From: Pseudomonas sp. PDM16
Lineage (GTDB): Bacteria; Pseudomonadota; Gammaproteobacteria; Pseudomonadales; Pseudomonadaceae
DNA length: 64,000 nucleotides
Assembly: GCF_014851865.1 (NCBI RefSeq)
Contig: NZ_JACVAM010000003.1
Location: 434,001-498,000, forward strand
Reading direction: 5' to 3'
Positions 36,030 through 43,871 of the stretch are shown here, one piece after another. Under the pieces are notes generated by a model, which was given only the letters and a program-made list of their open reading frames with translations, did no database searches and was not told the DNA's origin. The position numbers and the translations under genes were made by a program. Every line of letters starts with the position of its first letter. Within the stretch, counting starts at the first letter, position 1.

Positions 36030-36573
36030 GCCAGCCCTCCCGCTTGATGCGATAGAGCAGATGCGGACGTAGCGGATGGCCAGGCGGCAGGCCGGGATGC
36101 TCGAAGTCATCGGCCGGATCGCGCTGCATGCCCAGGCGCTGCATCACGCCCCAGGAGCGTCGATTGGCCGGTACGGTGAAGGCCACCACTTCGTCCAGCG
36201 CCAAATCCTCGAAGGCGAACTGCAACGAACGCTGCGCCGCTTCCAGAGCATAACCTTGGCCCCAGTAGGATCGAGCCAGGCGCCAACCAGTCTCCACCGC
36301 CGGTACGAAGGGCGCATCGAAGCCAACCCGCGCCAGCCCGGTGAAACCGATAAAGGCACCATCCTCGCGCCCCTGCAGCGCCCAGAAGGTGAAGCCATGC
36401 TCGGCCTGGTGCGCCATCAACTTGCCGAGCAGCGCGGCGCTGCCGGCGCGGTCCTGCACGGCGGGAAAATGCGCCATCACCTCGGGGTCGGCGCACAGCT
36501 GCGCCAGGGCGTCGAGATCGTCGTCGCGCCAGGGCCGCAGGATCAGGCGCTCGCTGTTCAGGGGGTTGGTCAT
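36019..36573 (-). CDS. GNAT acetyltransferase, RimJ/RimL type
   Basis: The 184-residue protein has the RimJ/L pattern: MTNPLNSERLILRPWRDDDL, FIGFTGLARVGF, EVGWRLA-like ETGWRLARSYWGQGYALEAA (acetyl-CoA loop) and VVAFTVPANRRSWGVMQRLGM, where the N-R-S motif holds the adenine-side asparagine. Substrates in this group range from ribosomal protein N-termini to antibiotics; none can be assigned. It begins a run of four overlapping leftward genes (11 bp into the SagB-like gene). No promoter hexamers were clear; the hairpin repeat at 36594 lies 20 bp upstream. Confidence 0.87.
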   Translation of the reverse strand: MTNPLNSERLILRPWRDDDLDALAQLCADPEVMAHFPAVQDRAGSAALLGKLMAHQAEHGFTFWALQGREDGAFIGFTGLARVGFDAPFVPAVETGWRLARSYWGQGYALEAAQRSLQFAFEDLALDEVVAFTVPANRRSWGVMQRLGMQRDPADDFEHPGLPPGHPLRPHLLYRIKREGWHGR

Positions 36574-36593
36574 ATACTGCGCTTACCTTTGAG

Positions 36594-36749
36594 AGAACCT
36601 GTTTACGATCTTCTGGATTAGAGCCAGACAAGGCAAAAACGGCCGAGGAAGCGGAGTTTACGAGCTGTAAATGAGTATTCCGAGACGCCGCGTCCCGGGC
36701 CGTTTTTAACGCGGTATGGCCGCGAGCCAGGAGATCGTAAATAGGTTCT
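36594..36749. repeat. MITE-like hairpin repeat element, copy 1
   Basis: A 156-bp imperfect palindrome with terminal repeats AGAACCTGTTTACGATCT and AGATCGTAAATAGGTTCT (17 of 18 bp pair). GAG flanks both ends as a possible 3-bp target duplication. Further in, AAAAACGGCC (36635-36644) pairs with GGCCGTTTTT (36698-36707). The middle holds GCGGAGTTTAC-gagct-GTAAATGAG, which is shared with copy 2. The element ends 11 bp before the deacetylase-like ATG, so it forms almost all of that gene's upstream region. Confidence 0.8.
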
Positions 36750-36760
36750 GAGAACTCATT

Positions 36761-37678
36761 ATGCTGCCGCTGATCTACCACGACGACTACAGCCCACCCT
36801 TCCCGGCCAACCACCGCTTCCCCATGGAGAAGTTTCGCCTTCTGCGCGATCACCTGGTGGACAGCGGTCTGGTGCGCGACGAAGAGCTGCATCGCCCGGA
36901 AATCTGCCCACCGGAGATCCTCGCCCTGGCGCACTGCCCGGACTATATCGAGCGCTTCGCCAGCGGCGAGCTGACCTATCAGGAGCAGCGCCGTCTCGGC
37001 CTGCCCTGGAGTCCAGCGCTGGCCCGGCGCACCGTGCGCGCTGTGGGTGGCTCGCTGCTGGCCGCCGACCTGGCCCTCGAACACGGCATGGCCTGCCACC
37101 TGGCCGGCGGCACTCACCATGCACACTTCGCCGAGGCCTCCGGCTTCTGCATCTTCAACGACCTGGCGGTGATCGCCCGTTACCTGCTGGAGAGCGGCCG
37201 CGTCGGCCGGGTGCTGATCTATGACTGCGACGTGCACCAGGGCGACGGTACCGCGCGCCTGCTGGAGAAGGTGCCGGACGCCATCACGGTATCGCTGCAC
37301 TGCGAGAAGAATTTCCCGGCGCGCAAGGCCAGAAGCGACTGGGACATCGGCCTGCCCATCGGCATGGGCGACGCCGATTATCTGAAGGTGGTGCATGACA
37401 GCCTGGGCTACCTGCTGGCCCTGTACCAGCCGGATATCGTGCTCTACGACGGCGGCGTCGATGTGCACAAGGACGACCGCCTCGGCTATCTGCAGCTGAC
37501 CGACGCCGGCATCGCCGCCCGCGACGAGGTGGTGTTCCACCACTGTCTGGAGCGCGACATTCCGGTAGTCGGGGTGATCGGCGGCGGCTACGACCAGGAT
37601 CGCGCCCTGCTCGCCCGCCGCCACGGCATTCTGCATCACAGCGCCGCGCGGGTATGGCGCGCGGCGGGGCTGCGCTGA
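36761..37678 (+). CDS. Histone deacetylase family zinc hydrolase
   Basis: The 305-residue protein has the class-IV/AcuC-like HDAC core: HxxDYSPPFPANHRFPMEKF at the N-terminus, HLAGGTHHAHFAEASGFCIFND (active-site His pair), VLIYDCDVHQGDGTA (zinc-binding D-x-H) and GGYDQDRALLARRHG near the end, with the second zinc Asp region VLYDGGVDVHKDDRLG. Bacterial members deacetylate small molecules such as acetylpolyamines or acetylated proteins. Weak Shine-Dalgarno (CTGAGAAC) because a hairpin repeat ends 11 bp before the ATG. A second copy of the repeat lies right after the stop. Confidence 0.9.
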   Translation: MLPLIYHDDYSPPFPANHRFPMEKFRLLRDHLVDSGLVRDEELHRPEICPPEILALAHCPDYIERFASGELTYQEQRRLGLPWSPALARRTVRAVGGSLLAADLALEHGMACHLAGGTHHAHFAEASGFCIFNDLAVIARYLLESGRVGRVLIYDCDVHQGDGTARLLEKVPDAITVSLHCEKNFPARKARSDWDIGLPIGMGDADYLKVVHDSLGYLLALYQPDIVLYDGGVDVHKDDRLGYLQLTDAGIAARDEVVFHHCLERDIPVVGVIGGGYDQDRALLARRHGILHHSAARVWRAAGLR

Positions 37679-37682
37679 TTTT

Positions 37683-37806
37683 CTAGGGGCTTTTGAGCTA
37701 GAGCCAGGCAAAGCGAAATTGGTTGAGGGCGCGGAGTTTACAAACAGTAAATGAGCAGCCCGATACCAATTTCAACGCAGCCTGGCCGACGATCAAGAGG
37801 GCCTAG
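37683..37806. repeat. MITE-like hairpin repeat element, copy 2
   Basis: A 124-bp relative of copy 1. Ends CTAGGGGCTTTTGAGC and its partner GATCAAGAGGGCCTAG pair imperfectly (12 of 16). The inner arms GAAATTGGT (37715-37723) and ACCAATTTC (37765-37773) sit where copy 1 has AAAAACGGCC/GGCCGTTTTT: different sequence, same pairing. The core GCGGAGTTTAC-aaaca-GTAAATGAG matches copy 1. Its right end contains the stop codon of the aminotransferase gene. Confidence 0.7.
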
Positions 37807-38933
37807 GCCAGAACCTTGTCCAGCGCCTGCTCCAGCGTAGCGACGGTGCGCTCGACATTACCTAGCTTGTCCAGGCCGAACAGGCCGAGACGAAAGGTCT
37901 GGAAGTCCGCCGGCTCGTCGCACTGCAGCGGCACGCCGGCAGCGGTTTGCAGGCCCTGAGCAGCGAACTTGCTGCCGCTCTTGATCTGCGCATCGTCGGT
38001 GTAGCAGACCACCACGCCGGGCGCCTCGAAGCCCTCGGCGGCGACGCTCTTGAAGCCCTTGGCCGCCAACAGCGCACGCACGCGTCGGCCCAGCTCACGC
38101 TGCTGTTCGCAGACCTTGGCGAAGCCCTTGGTCTCGGCCTCCTGCATCGCGTCGCGGAAGCGCGCCAGGGCGTCGCTGGGCATGGTCGCGTGGTAGGCGT
38201 GGCCGCCCTGCTCGTAGGCCTGCATGATCTGCAGCCACTTTTTCAGGTCGCAGGCGAAGCTGCTGCTCTGGGTCGCCTCGACACGGGCCTGGGCCGCCGC
38301 ACTGAGCATCACCAGGGCGCAGCAGGGCGAAGCGCTCCAGCCCTTCTGCGGCGCGCTGATCAGCACGTCGACGCCGCACGCCTGCATGTCCACCCAGAGG
38401 GTGCCGGAGGCGATGCAGTCGAGCACGAACAGGCCGCCCACCGCATGCACGGCATCGGCCACCGCGCGCAAATAGTCGTCCGGCAGGATCATCCCCGAGG
38501 CAGTCTCCACATGGGGCGCGAACACCACCTGCGGCTTCTCGGCGGCGATGGTCGCCAGCACCTCGTCCAGCGGCGCCGGCGCATAGGCGGCCTGGCTGCC
38601 CTCGCTGACCGGGCGCGCCTTGAGTACGGTGGATGAGGCGGGGATCTGGCCCATCTCGAAGATCTGCGTCCAGCGGTAGCTGAACCAGCCGTTACGGATC
38701 ACCAGGGCCTTCTGCCCGGTCGCCAGCTGGCGCGCCACCGCCTCCATGCCGAAGGTGCCGCTGCCGGGCACCACGGCCACGGCGTGGGCGTTGTAGACCT
38801 GCTTCAAGGTGCTGGAAATGTCCCGCATCACGCCCTGGAAGGACTGCGACATATGATTGAGAGAGCGGTCGGTGTAGACCACCGAATATTCGAGCAGACC
38901 TTCGGGGTCGACGCTGGGATAGAGGCCGGACAT
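37803..38933 (-). CDS. Class V aminotransferase (alanine-glyoxylate / phosphonate type)
   Basis: The 376-residue PLP enzyme belongs to the class V group: VVPGSGTFGMEAVARQLA (cofactor phosphate loop), FAPHVETASGMILP, FVLDCIASGTLWVDMQACGVDVL and the lysine motif SAPQKGWSASP, with the PLP lysine near residue 197. It resembles alanine-glyoxylate, serine-pyruvate and 2-aminoethylphosphonate aminotransferases; no phosphonate genes are nearby. AGGAG precedes the ATG at 38933; the frame is open upstream but antisense to the flavoprotein gene. Its stop lies inside repeat copy 2. Confidence 0.88.
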   Translation of the reverse strand: MSGLYPSVDPEGLLEYSVVYTDRSLNHMSQSFQGVMRDISSTLKQVYNAHAVAVVPGSGTFGMEAVARQLATGQKALVIRNGWFSYRWTQIFEMGQIPASSTVLKARPVSEGSQAAYAPAPLDEVLATIAAEKPQVVFAPHVETASGMILPDDYLRAVADAVHAVGGLFVLDCIASGTLWVDMQACGVDVLISAPQKGWSASPCCALVMLSAAAQARVEATQSSSFACDLKKWLQIMQAYEQGGHAYHATMPSDALARFRDAMQEAETKGFAKVCEQQRELGRRVRALLAAKGFKSVAAEGFEAPGVVVCYTDDAQIKSGSKFAAQGLQTAAGVPLQCDEPADFQTFRLGLFGLDKLGNVERTVATLEQALDKVLA

Positions 38934-39053
38934 GACACTGGCTCCTGCTGGGATTAAAGCCCCAGACCCTGCCCGAAGCCCGCGCAGATGACAAGGCTGG
39001 CGACCGATGCCTCGGGTAGAATGCCGGCTTTCCCGCGCCAATTGCGACTCGCC

Positions 39054-40292
39054 ATGACCAACTCCGCCACTCGTCCCGCCCCCTGCGTCGCCATCATCGG
39101 CGGCGGCCCCGCCGGGCTGATGGCCGCCGAGGTGCTGGCCGCCGGTGGCGCGCGGGTCGAGCTGTTCGACGCCATGCCCTCGGTCGGGCGCAAGTTCCTC
39201 CTGGCCGGTGTCGGCGGGATGAACATCACCCACTCGGAAGCCAAGGCGCCGTTCCTCGCCCGCTACCGCGAGCGTGAACAGGAGATCGCCGCGCTGCTGG
39301 CGGACTTCGACGCCGAAGCCCTGCGCGAGTGGATTCATGGCCTGGGCATCGACACCTTCATCGGAACATCGGGAAGAGTGTTCCCCACCGATATGAAGGC
39401 CGCGCCACTGCTGCGCGCCTGGCTCAAGCGCCTGCGCGAGGCCGGCGTGGCGATCCATACGCGCAGCCGCTGGCTGGGCTGGAATGACCAGGGCGAGTTG
39501 CGTCTCGCCACACCGGATGGTGAGCGCCTGGTTGCCGCCGATGCCTGCGTGCTGGCCCTGGGCGGCGGCAGCTGGGCACGGCTTGGCTCGGACGGCGCCT
39601 GGGTGCCGCCGCTGGAGCAGCGCGGAGTCGGTATCTCACAGCTGCGCCCGGCCAACAGTGGCTTCGAAGTGGCCGGCTGGAGCGAGCACCTGCGGGGAAG
39701 ATTCTCCGGCGCACCGCTGAAGAACGTCACTCTGGCACTGGACGGCGAGGCACCTCGGCGTGGCGAGTTCGTTCTCACCGAACACGGCATCGAAGGCAGC
39801 CTGGTCTACGCGCTGTCCGCCGCCATTCGCCAGCGCATCGAGCAGCACGGCCGCGCGCGGATTTATCTGGATCTACAGCCAGATCGCGATCTGGAGAAAG
39901 TCACTGCACTGCTAAGCAAGCCACGCGGCTCGGCGTCGATGGCCAAGCACCTGCACCGCCAGCTCGGCCTGGACGGCGCCAGGGCCGCGCTGCTGCGCGA
40001 GCTGACCCGTGCCGATGACTTCGCCGATATGCGCCGTCTGGCGCGAGCGATCAAGGCACTGCCAATCGAACTACTGCGCACCCGCCCGCTGGACGAAGCC
40101 ATCTCCAGTGCTGGTGGGGTGACCTTCGCGGCGCTCGACGAACAGCTGATGCTGCGCGCCCTTCCCGGCACCTTCTGCGCCGGCGAGATGCTCGACTGGG
40201 AAGCCCCCACCGGCGGCTACCTGCTTACCGCCTGTTTTGCCAGCGGGCGAGTGGCGGGATTGGGTGCGCTGGAGTGGCTCAAGCGGCGGTAG
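39054..40292 (+). CDS. NAD(P)/FAD-dependent flavoprotein, HI0933/TIGR03862 family
   Basis: The 412-residue protein has an N-terminal FAD dinucleotide motif IIGGGPAGLMAAEVLAAGG (residues 12-30), then the family mark GRKFLLAGVGGMNITHSE and the C-terminal FCAGEMLDWEAPTGGYLLTACFASG. This is the YhiN/HI0933 group, TIGR03862 subgroup. Enzymatic function is unknown. I place the start at MTNSATRP (39054); upstream in-frame starts at 38988 and 39021 are possible but lengthen the protein beyond the usual FAD-motif position. It is divergent from the aminotransferase gene. Confidence 0.87.
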   Translation: MTNSATRPAPCVAIIGGGPAGLMAAEVLAAGGARVELFDAMPSVGRKFLLAGVGGMNITHSEAKAPFLARYREREQEIAALLADFDAEALREWIHGLGIDTFIGTSGRVFPTDMKAAPLLRAWLKRLREAGVAIHTRSRWLGWNDQGELRLATPDGERLVAADACVLALGGGSWARLGSDGAWVPPLEQRGVGISQLRPANSGFEVAGWSEHLRGRFSGAPLKNVTLALDGEAPRRGEFVLTEHGIEGSLVYALSAAIRQRIEQHGRARIYLDLQPDRDLEKVTALLSKPRGSASMAKHLHRQLGLDGARAALLRELTRADDFADMRRLARAIKALPIELLRTRPLDEAISSAGGVTFAALDEQLMLRALPGTFCAGEMLDWEAPTGGYLLTACFASGRVAGLGALEWLKRR

Positions 40293-40323
40293 CCCAGATG
40301 TCACCCGGGCTACGGGCGACATC

Positions 40324-40414
40324 CCCTCTCCCATTTATGGGAGAGGGTTAGGGAGAGGGCGCTTTATGGTTATCACCCTCTCCCCCGGCCCCTCTCCCGC
40401 ATGCAGGAGAGGGG
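40324..40414. repeat. Cluster of CCCTCTCCC/GGGAGAGGG palindromes
   Basis: Three palindromes sit in the gap between two convergent genes: CCCTCTCCC-ATTTAT-GGGAGAGGG (40324-40347), GGGAGAGGG...CCCTCTCCC (40351-40385) and CCCCTCTCC...GGAGAGGGG (40389-40414). Such motifs are scattered between genes in Pseudomonas and related bacteria. They may act as a terminator, though no T-run is present. Confidence 0.7.
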
Positions 40415-40435
40415 AGCACAGGCATCTCGCGCGCC

Positions 40436-41350
40436 TCACCCCACCGCCGGCAACGGCTCTTCCAGTGGCGTCACCGTCACCCGCACGTCCGGATCATGGC
40501 TGCCGCCGCCGAGGATCACCCCGCGCAGCGGCGAGACGTCGGCGAAATCGCGGCCCCAGCCAAGGGTGATGTGCTCCAGCGCCGGCAGCAGGTTGTTGGT
40601 CGGGTCGAAGTCCACCCAACCCTGGCGCGGGCAGTACACCGAGACCCAGGCGTGCGAGGCGTCGGCGCCGATCAGCCGGGGCTGGCCGGGTGGCGGCTGG
40701 GTCAGCAGGTAGCCGCTGACGTAGCGCGCCGCCAGGCCCTGGGAGCGCAGGCAGGCGAGCATCAGGTGGGCGAAGTCCTGGCACACGCCGCGGCGCTCCT
40801 CCAGCACCTGCAGCAGCGGGGTTGCCACCTGGGTAGCGGCGGCGTCGAAGGTGAATTCCTTGAAGATCTTCTGCATCAACGCGCGTACTGCCAGCAGCAG
40901 CGGCCGGCCCGGGGCGAAGCAGTCGGCAGCGAACGTGGCGAAGGCCTGCTTGAGGTGCACGTAGGGCGACTGGAAACGGTAGCGCGCCGCCTCCAGCAGC
41001 TCGGCGGGCAACGGCTGGCCGGAGTAGCGCAGCGCAGCGACCGCCTCTTCCCAGGCTGGCGAATCCTCCAGCACCAGACCCTCGCGAGCCAGCACCTCGA
41101 CGCGCAGGCAGGCGATCACCCGCAGCTCGTCGTGGGGGCGCTCGAAGGCCAAACGGGTCAGCGGATTGCCGAACAGGTCGAGACCGTCCTGGCGCCGGGT
41201 CGGCTGCGGGGTGATGGTCAGATGTCGCTCGTGGCACAGCTGTCGGGCGCAGTCACGCGGCCACAGATGGGCCAACTGCTGGGCCAGGGAAACCGGCGCC
41301 GAGTAGCAGTAATGGGTGTCGTGGAGAACCTGATAATGAGCGCGCTTCAT
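40436..41350 (-). CDS. Transglutaminase-like protein, N-terminal-domain type (short)
   Basis: The 304-residue protein has an N-terminal bacterial transglutaminase-like beta domain (YQVLHDTHYCYSAPVSLAQQ) and a transglutaminase core. The catalytic triad appears as C190 (RRGVCQDFAHLM), H233 (DASHAWVSVY) and D249 (WVDFDPTNN). Members act as peptidases or cross-linking enzymes, probably on peptides. It is the third gene of an operon with an ATP-grasp/alpha-E protein and a large transglutaminase-DUF2126 protein; its ATG overlaps the stop of the preceding gene by 4 bp. Confidence 0.9.
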   Translation of the reverse strand: MKRAHYQVLHDTHYCYSAPVSLAQQLAHLWPRDCARQLCHERHLTITPQPTRRQDGLDLFGNPLTRLAFERPHDELRVIACLRVEVLAREGLVLEDSPAWEEAVAALRYSGQPLPAELLEAARYRFQSPYVHLKQAFATFAADCFAPGRPLLLAVRALMQKIFKEFTFDAAATQVATPLLQVLEERRGVCQDFAHLMLACLRSQGLAARYVSGYLLTQPPPGQPRLIGADASHAWVSVYCPRQGWVDFDPTNNLLPALEHITLGWGRDFADVSPLRGVILGGGSHDPDVRVTVTPLEEPLPAVG

Positions 41351-43839
41351 GACGAGAGTGTCCCGCGACTGGCATCCACGTGCACGAAGAAGCGCAGGGC
41401 CAGTTGGTCGGAGACCTCGCCAGACGCTTCGCCGATCTGCAGCAACAGGCCGGCCAGGCCGCCCAGCACGGCGCGCACGCCGGAGGTGCCGAACAGCGGG
41501 CTCTCCAGGCTGCCCAGGCGGAAGGTGGCGAGCTTGCTGGCCAGCTCATCCAGGCGACTGCCGGCGACGAAGCCGAAGCCTTCTTCGAGACGCTCCAGCG
41601 AGCGCAGCATCTGCCGCAGTTGGAACAGCACGGCGTGCGGGTTCTGTTCGTCGAGCAGAAGCAGGTCGAGCACCGGGATCAGCTGGGCGCTGGCCAGGTA
41701 GCGGGTGCGGTAGGTGATGCTGCTGTTGCCCAGCTCCAGCAGCCACTCCAGCGCCGACTGGTCGTGCACCGCGTGGCTGCGCAGGAAGCCGGCGACGCTC
41801 TCGCAGAGGAACTGCAGGCGCTCCACGCAGCGGCCGAGCATAAGGAAGCGCCAGCCATCGTCGCGGGTCATGTCGTCGAGGGCGAAGCCGGCCAGGGCCG
41901 CCAGCGACATCAGCAGGCGGTTGAGGAAATCCAGCAGGTCACCGAAGTCCGCACCCTCGCGTTCCAGGCTCTGGGCCTCGCGCTGCAGCTCGACCAGCGC
42001 CTGCCAGTTGGCCTGGGACAGCTTGCCGCGCACGCTGCCGGCAGCCCACTGCAAGCGTTGCAGATTGGCACGCAGGCTGGTCGGCCAGTCGGCGCCGAGC
42101 AGCGCCTCGAACAGGCGCTGCTCCAGGCTGCCGCTGCCGGCATCCGGCAGCAGGCCGAGGCTCTCGCCCAGGGAAAGCGCGGCCTGCAGCGCCTGCGGAT
42201 CGTCATCATCGTCGACGTAGCGGGCCAGCATGATGCGCAGCAGGCGCGCGCTATCTTCGCAACGCTCGCCGTAGCGGCCGAACCAGAACAGGTTTTCCAC
42301 CACCCGCGACGGCAGGTAAGGGTCGCTGCGCACCAGGTCGGCCACGCCGAGCGGGCGCAGCCACTGCCAGGGCTCGCCGCCGGGGTGGCGTTCGCCGAGC
42401 ACCCAGGTGTCCTTGCTCGCCCCGCCACGCTGCATCGACACCACCTCGGCGTCGGCATCGGCGGCGACGCGGGTCAGGCCGCCGGGCAGCACGCGGTAGC
42501 CGTCGGCGCTGGCCACGGCGTACACGCGCATACCGATGGCGCGCGGCACCACGCCGCCCTCCTCGGCCAGCCACACCGGCGCCTGCGACAGCTGCGCGCG
42601 GGCCTGCGCCACGTAAGCGTAGGGCCGCGCCTGGATGCGTTCGGCCAGGGCAGCGCGCTGGGCCTCGTCGAGGTCGCGGCCGAACTGGGCGACGAAACTC
42701 TGGGAGGGGAAGCTCGGCCGTACCAGCAGTTCGTCGAGCTTGCCCAGCGCCTCTTCCAGCACCGGCTCCTCGCCGCACCACCAGCTGGCGATGGAGGGCA
42801 GCAGCAGCTCCTCGCCCAGCCACTTCTCGGCGATGGCCGGCAGGAAGCCGGGCAGGCCGGGCGACTCCAGCACGCCACTGCCGAGCGCGTTGGCCACCAG
42901 CACGTTGCCCTGGCGCACCGCCTCCAGCAGGCCGGGCACGCCAAGGGCGGAGTCGGTGCGCAGCTCCAGCGGGTCGCAGTAGTCGTCGTCCAGGCGGCGC
43001 AGCACGGCGTGCACGCGGCGCAGGCCGGCCAGGGTCTTCAGGTAGAGTTTGGCGTCGCGCACGGTGAGGTCGCTGCCCTCGACCAGCGGGTAGCCGAGCT
43101 GGCGCGCCAGGTACAGGTGCTCGAAGTAGCTCTCGTTGAAGCGGCCGGGAGTGAGCAGCACCACCAGCGGCGTCTCGCCCTCGGCCGGGGCCTGGCGCGC
43201 CAGGGTGTCCTGCAGGGTGCGGAAGAAGCCGGCCAGGTACTGCACGCGCAGGTCGCGATACAGCTCGGGGAAGGCGCGCGAGAGGATCTGCCGGTTCTCC
43301 AGCGCGTAGCCGGCGCCGGAGGGCGCCTGGGTGCGGTCGGCTGTGACCCACCAGCGACCGTCCGGGGCACGCGCCAGGTCCACTGCGTACAGGTGGAGGA
43401 AGGTGCCGCCGGGCGGCTGGATGCCCTGGCAGGGCCAGAGGAAGTTGTCGTGGCCGAACACCAGCTCGGTCGGCAGCAGGCCCTCGGCGAGCAGCTGCTG
43501 CGAGCCGTACAGGTCGGCCAGCACGGCGTTGAGCAGGCCGGCGCGCTGGGCCACGCCGGCGGCGATCTGCTGCCACTCCTCGGCAGGGATCAGGTTGGGC
43601 AGCAGGTCCAACTCCCAGGGGCGGTCGGCGCCCTCCGGGTCGGCGTAGACGTTGTAGGTAACGCCGTTCTCCTGGATCTGCCGCGCCAGCATGGCCTGGC
43701 GCTGCTGCAGCTGCGCCGGGCTGCTGCGCTGCAGCTGGTCGAACAGGCGGCGCCAGTGCGGGCGCACCTGGCCCTGGGCGTCGAGCAATTCGTGGTAGGC
43801 CGCGCCGGGGCGCGGGTAATCGGCAAGCAAATCAGGCAT
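41347..43839 (-). CDS. Circularly permuted ATP-grasp plus alpha-E domain fusion protein
   Basis: The 830-residue protein joins a circularly permuted type-2 ATP-grasp (about residues 60-480; GVTYNVYADPEGADRPWELDLLPNLI, LTPGRFNESYFEHLYLARQLGYPLVEGSDL, RRLDDDYCDPLELRTDSALGVPGL, MRVYAV and LPGGLTRVA) to an alpha-E helical domain (about 510-830; SRVVENLFWFGRYGERCEDSARLLRIML to LALRFFVHVDASRG). ATP-grasp enzymes join a carboxylate to an amine using ATP; this pairing with alpha-E and transglutaminases is a predicted peptide-synthesis or peptide-tagging system. I favour MPDLLADYPRPG (43839) as the start; an ATG at 43872 overlaps the upstream stop. Confidence 0.88.
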   Translation of the reverse strand: MPDLLADYPRPGAAYHELLDAQGQVRPHWRRLFDQLQRSSPAQLQQRQAMLARQIQENGVTYNVYADPEGADRPWELDLLPNLIPAEEWQQIAAGVAQRAGLLNAVLADLYGSQQLLAEGLLPTELVFGHDNFLWPCQGIQPPGGTFLHLYAVDLARAPDGRWWVTADRTQAPSGAGYALENRQILSRAFPELYRDLRVQYLAGFFRTLQDTLARQAPAEGETPLVVLLTPGRFNESYFEHLYLARQLGYPLVEGSDLTVRDAKLYLKTLAGLRRVHAVLRRLDDDYCDPLELRTDSALGVPGLLEAVRQGNVLVANALGSGVLESPGLPGFLPAIAEKWLGEELLLPSIASWWCGEEPVLEEALGKLDELLVRPSFPSQSFVAQFGRDLDEAQRAALAERIQARPYAYVAQARAQLSQAPVWLAEEGGVVPRAIGMRVYAVASADGYRVLPGGLTRVAADADAEVVSMQRGGASKDTWVLGERHPGGEPWQWLRPLGVADLVRSDPYLPSRVVENLFWFGRYGERCEDSARLLRIMLARYVDDDDDPQALQAALSLGESLGLLPDAGSGSLEQRLFEALLGADWPTSLRANLQRLQWAAGSVRGKLSQANWQALVELQREAQSLEREGADFGDLLDFLNRLLMSLAALAGFALDDMTRDDGWRFLMLGRCVERLQFLCESVAGFLRSHAVHDQSALEWLLELGNSSITYRTRYLASAQLIPVLDLLLLDEQNPHAVLFQLRQMLRSLERLEEGFGFVAGSRLDELASKLATFRLGSLESPLFGTSGVRAVLGGLAGLLLQIGEASGEVSDQLALRFFVHVDASRGTLSS

Positions 43840-43871
43840 GCAAGTCTCGCAAGGCGCCCTGGCGCCGGGCA

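Noticed and set aside
34419..36573. A thiazole/oxazole-modified peptide (RiPP) cluster.
   Set aside because: Only the SagB-like protein suggests it; no YcaO, cyclodehydratase or precursor peptide is present.
36594..37806. The two hairpin elements as insertion sequences or as a composite transposon around the deacetylase gene.
   Set aside because: They carry no transposase gene and the copies are too diverged to be a recent composite; MITE-like element is the better description.
37803..38933. Specific assignment as 2-aminoethylphosphonate transaminase (phnW).
   Set aside because: Class V motifs fit several enzymes and no phosphonate genes are nearby.
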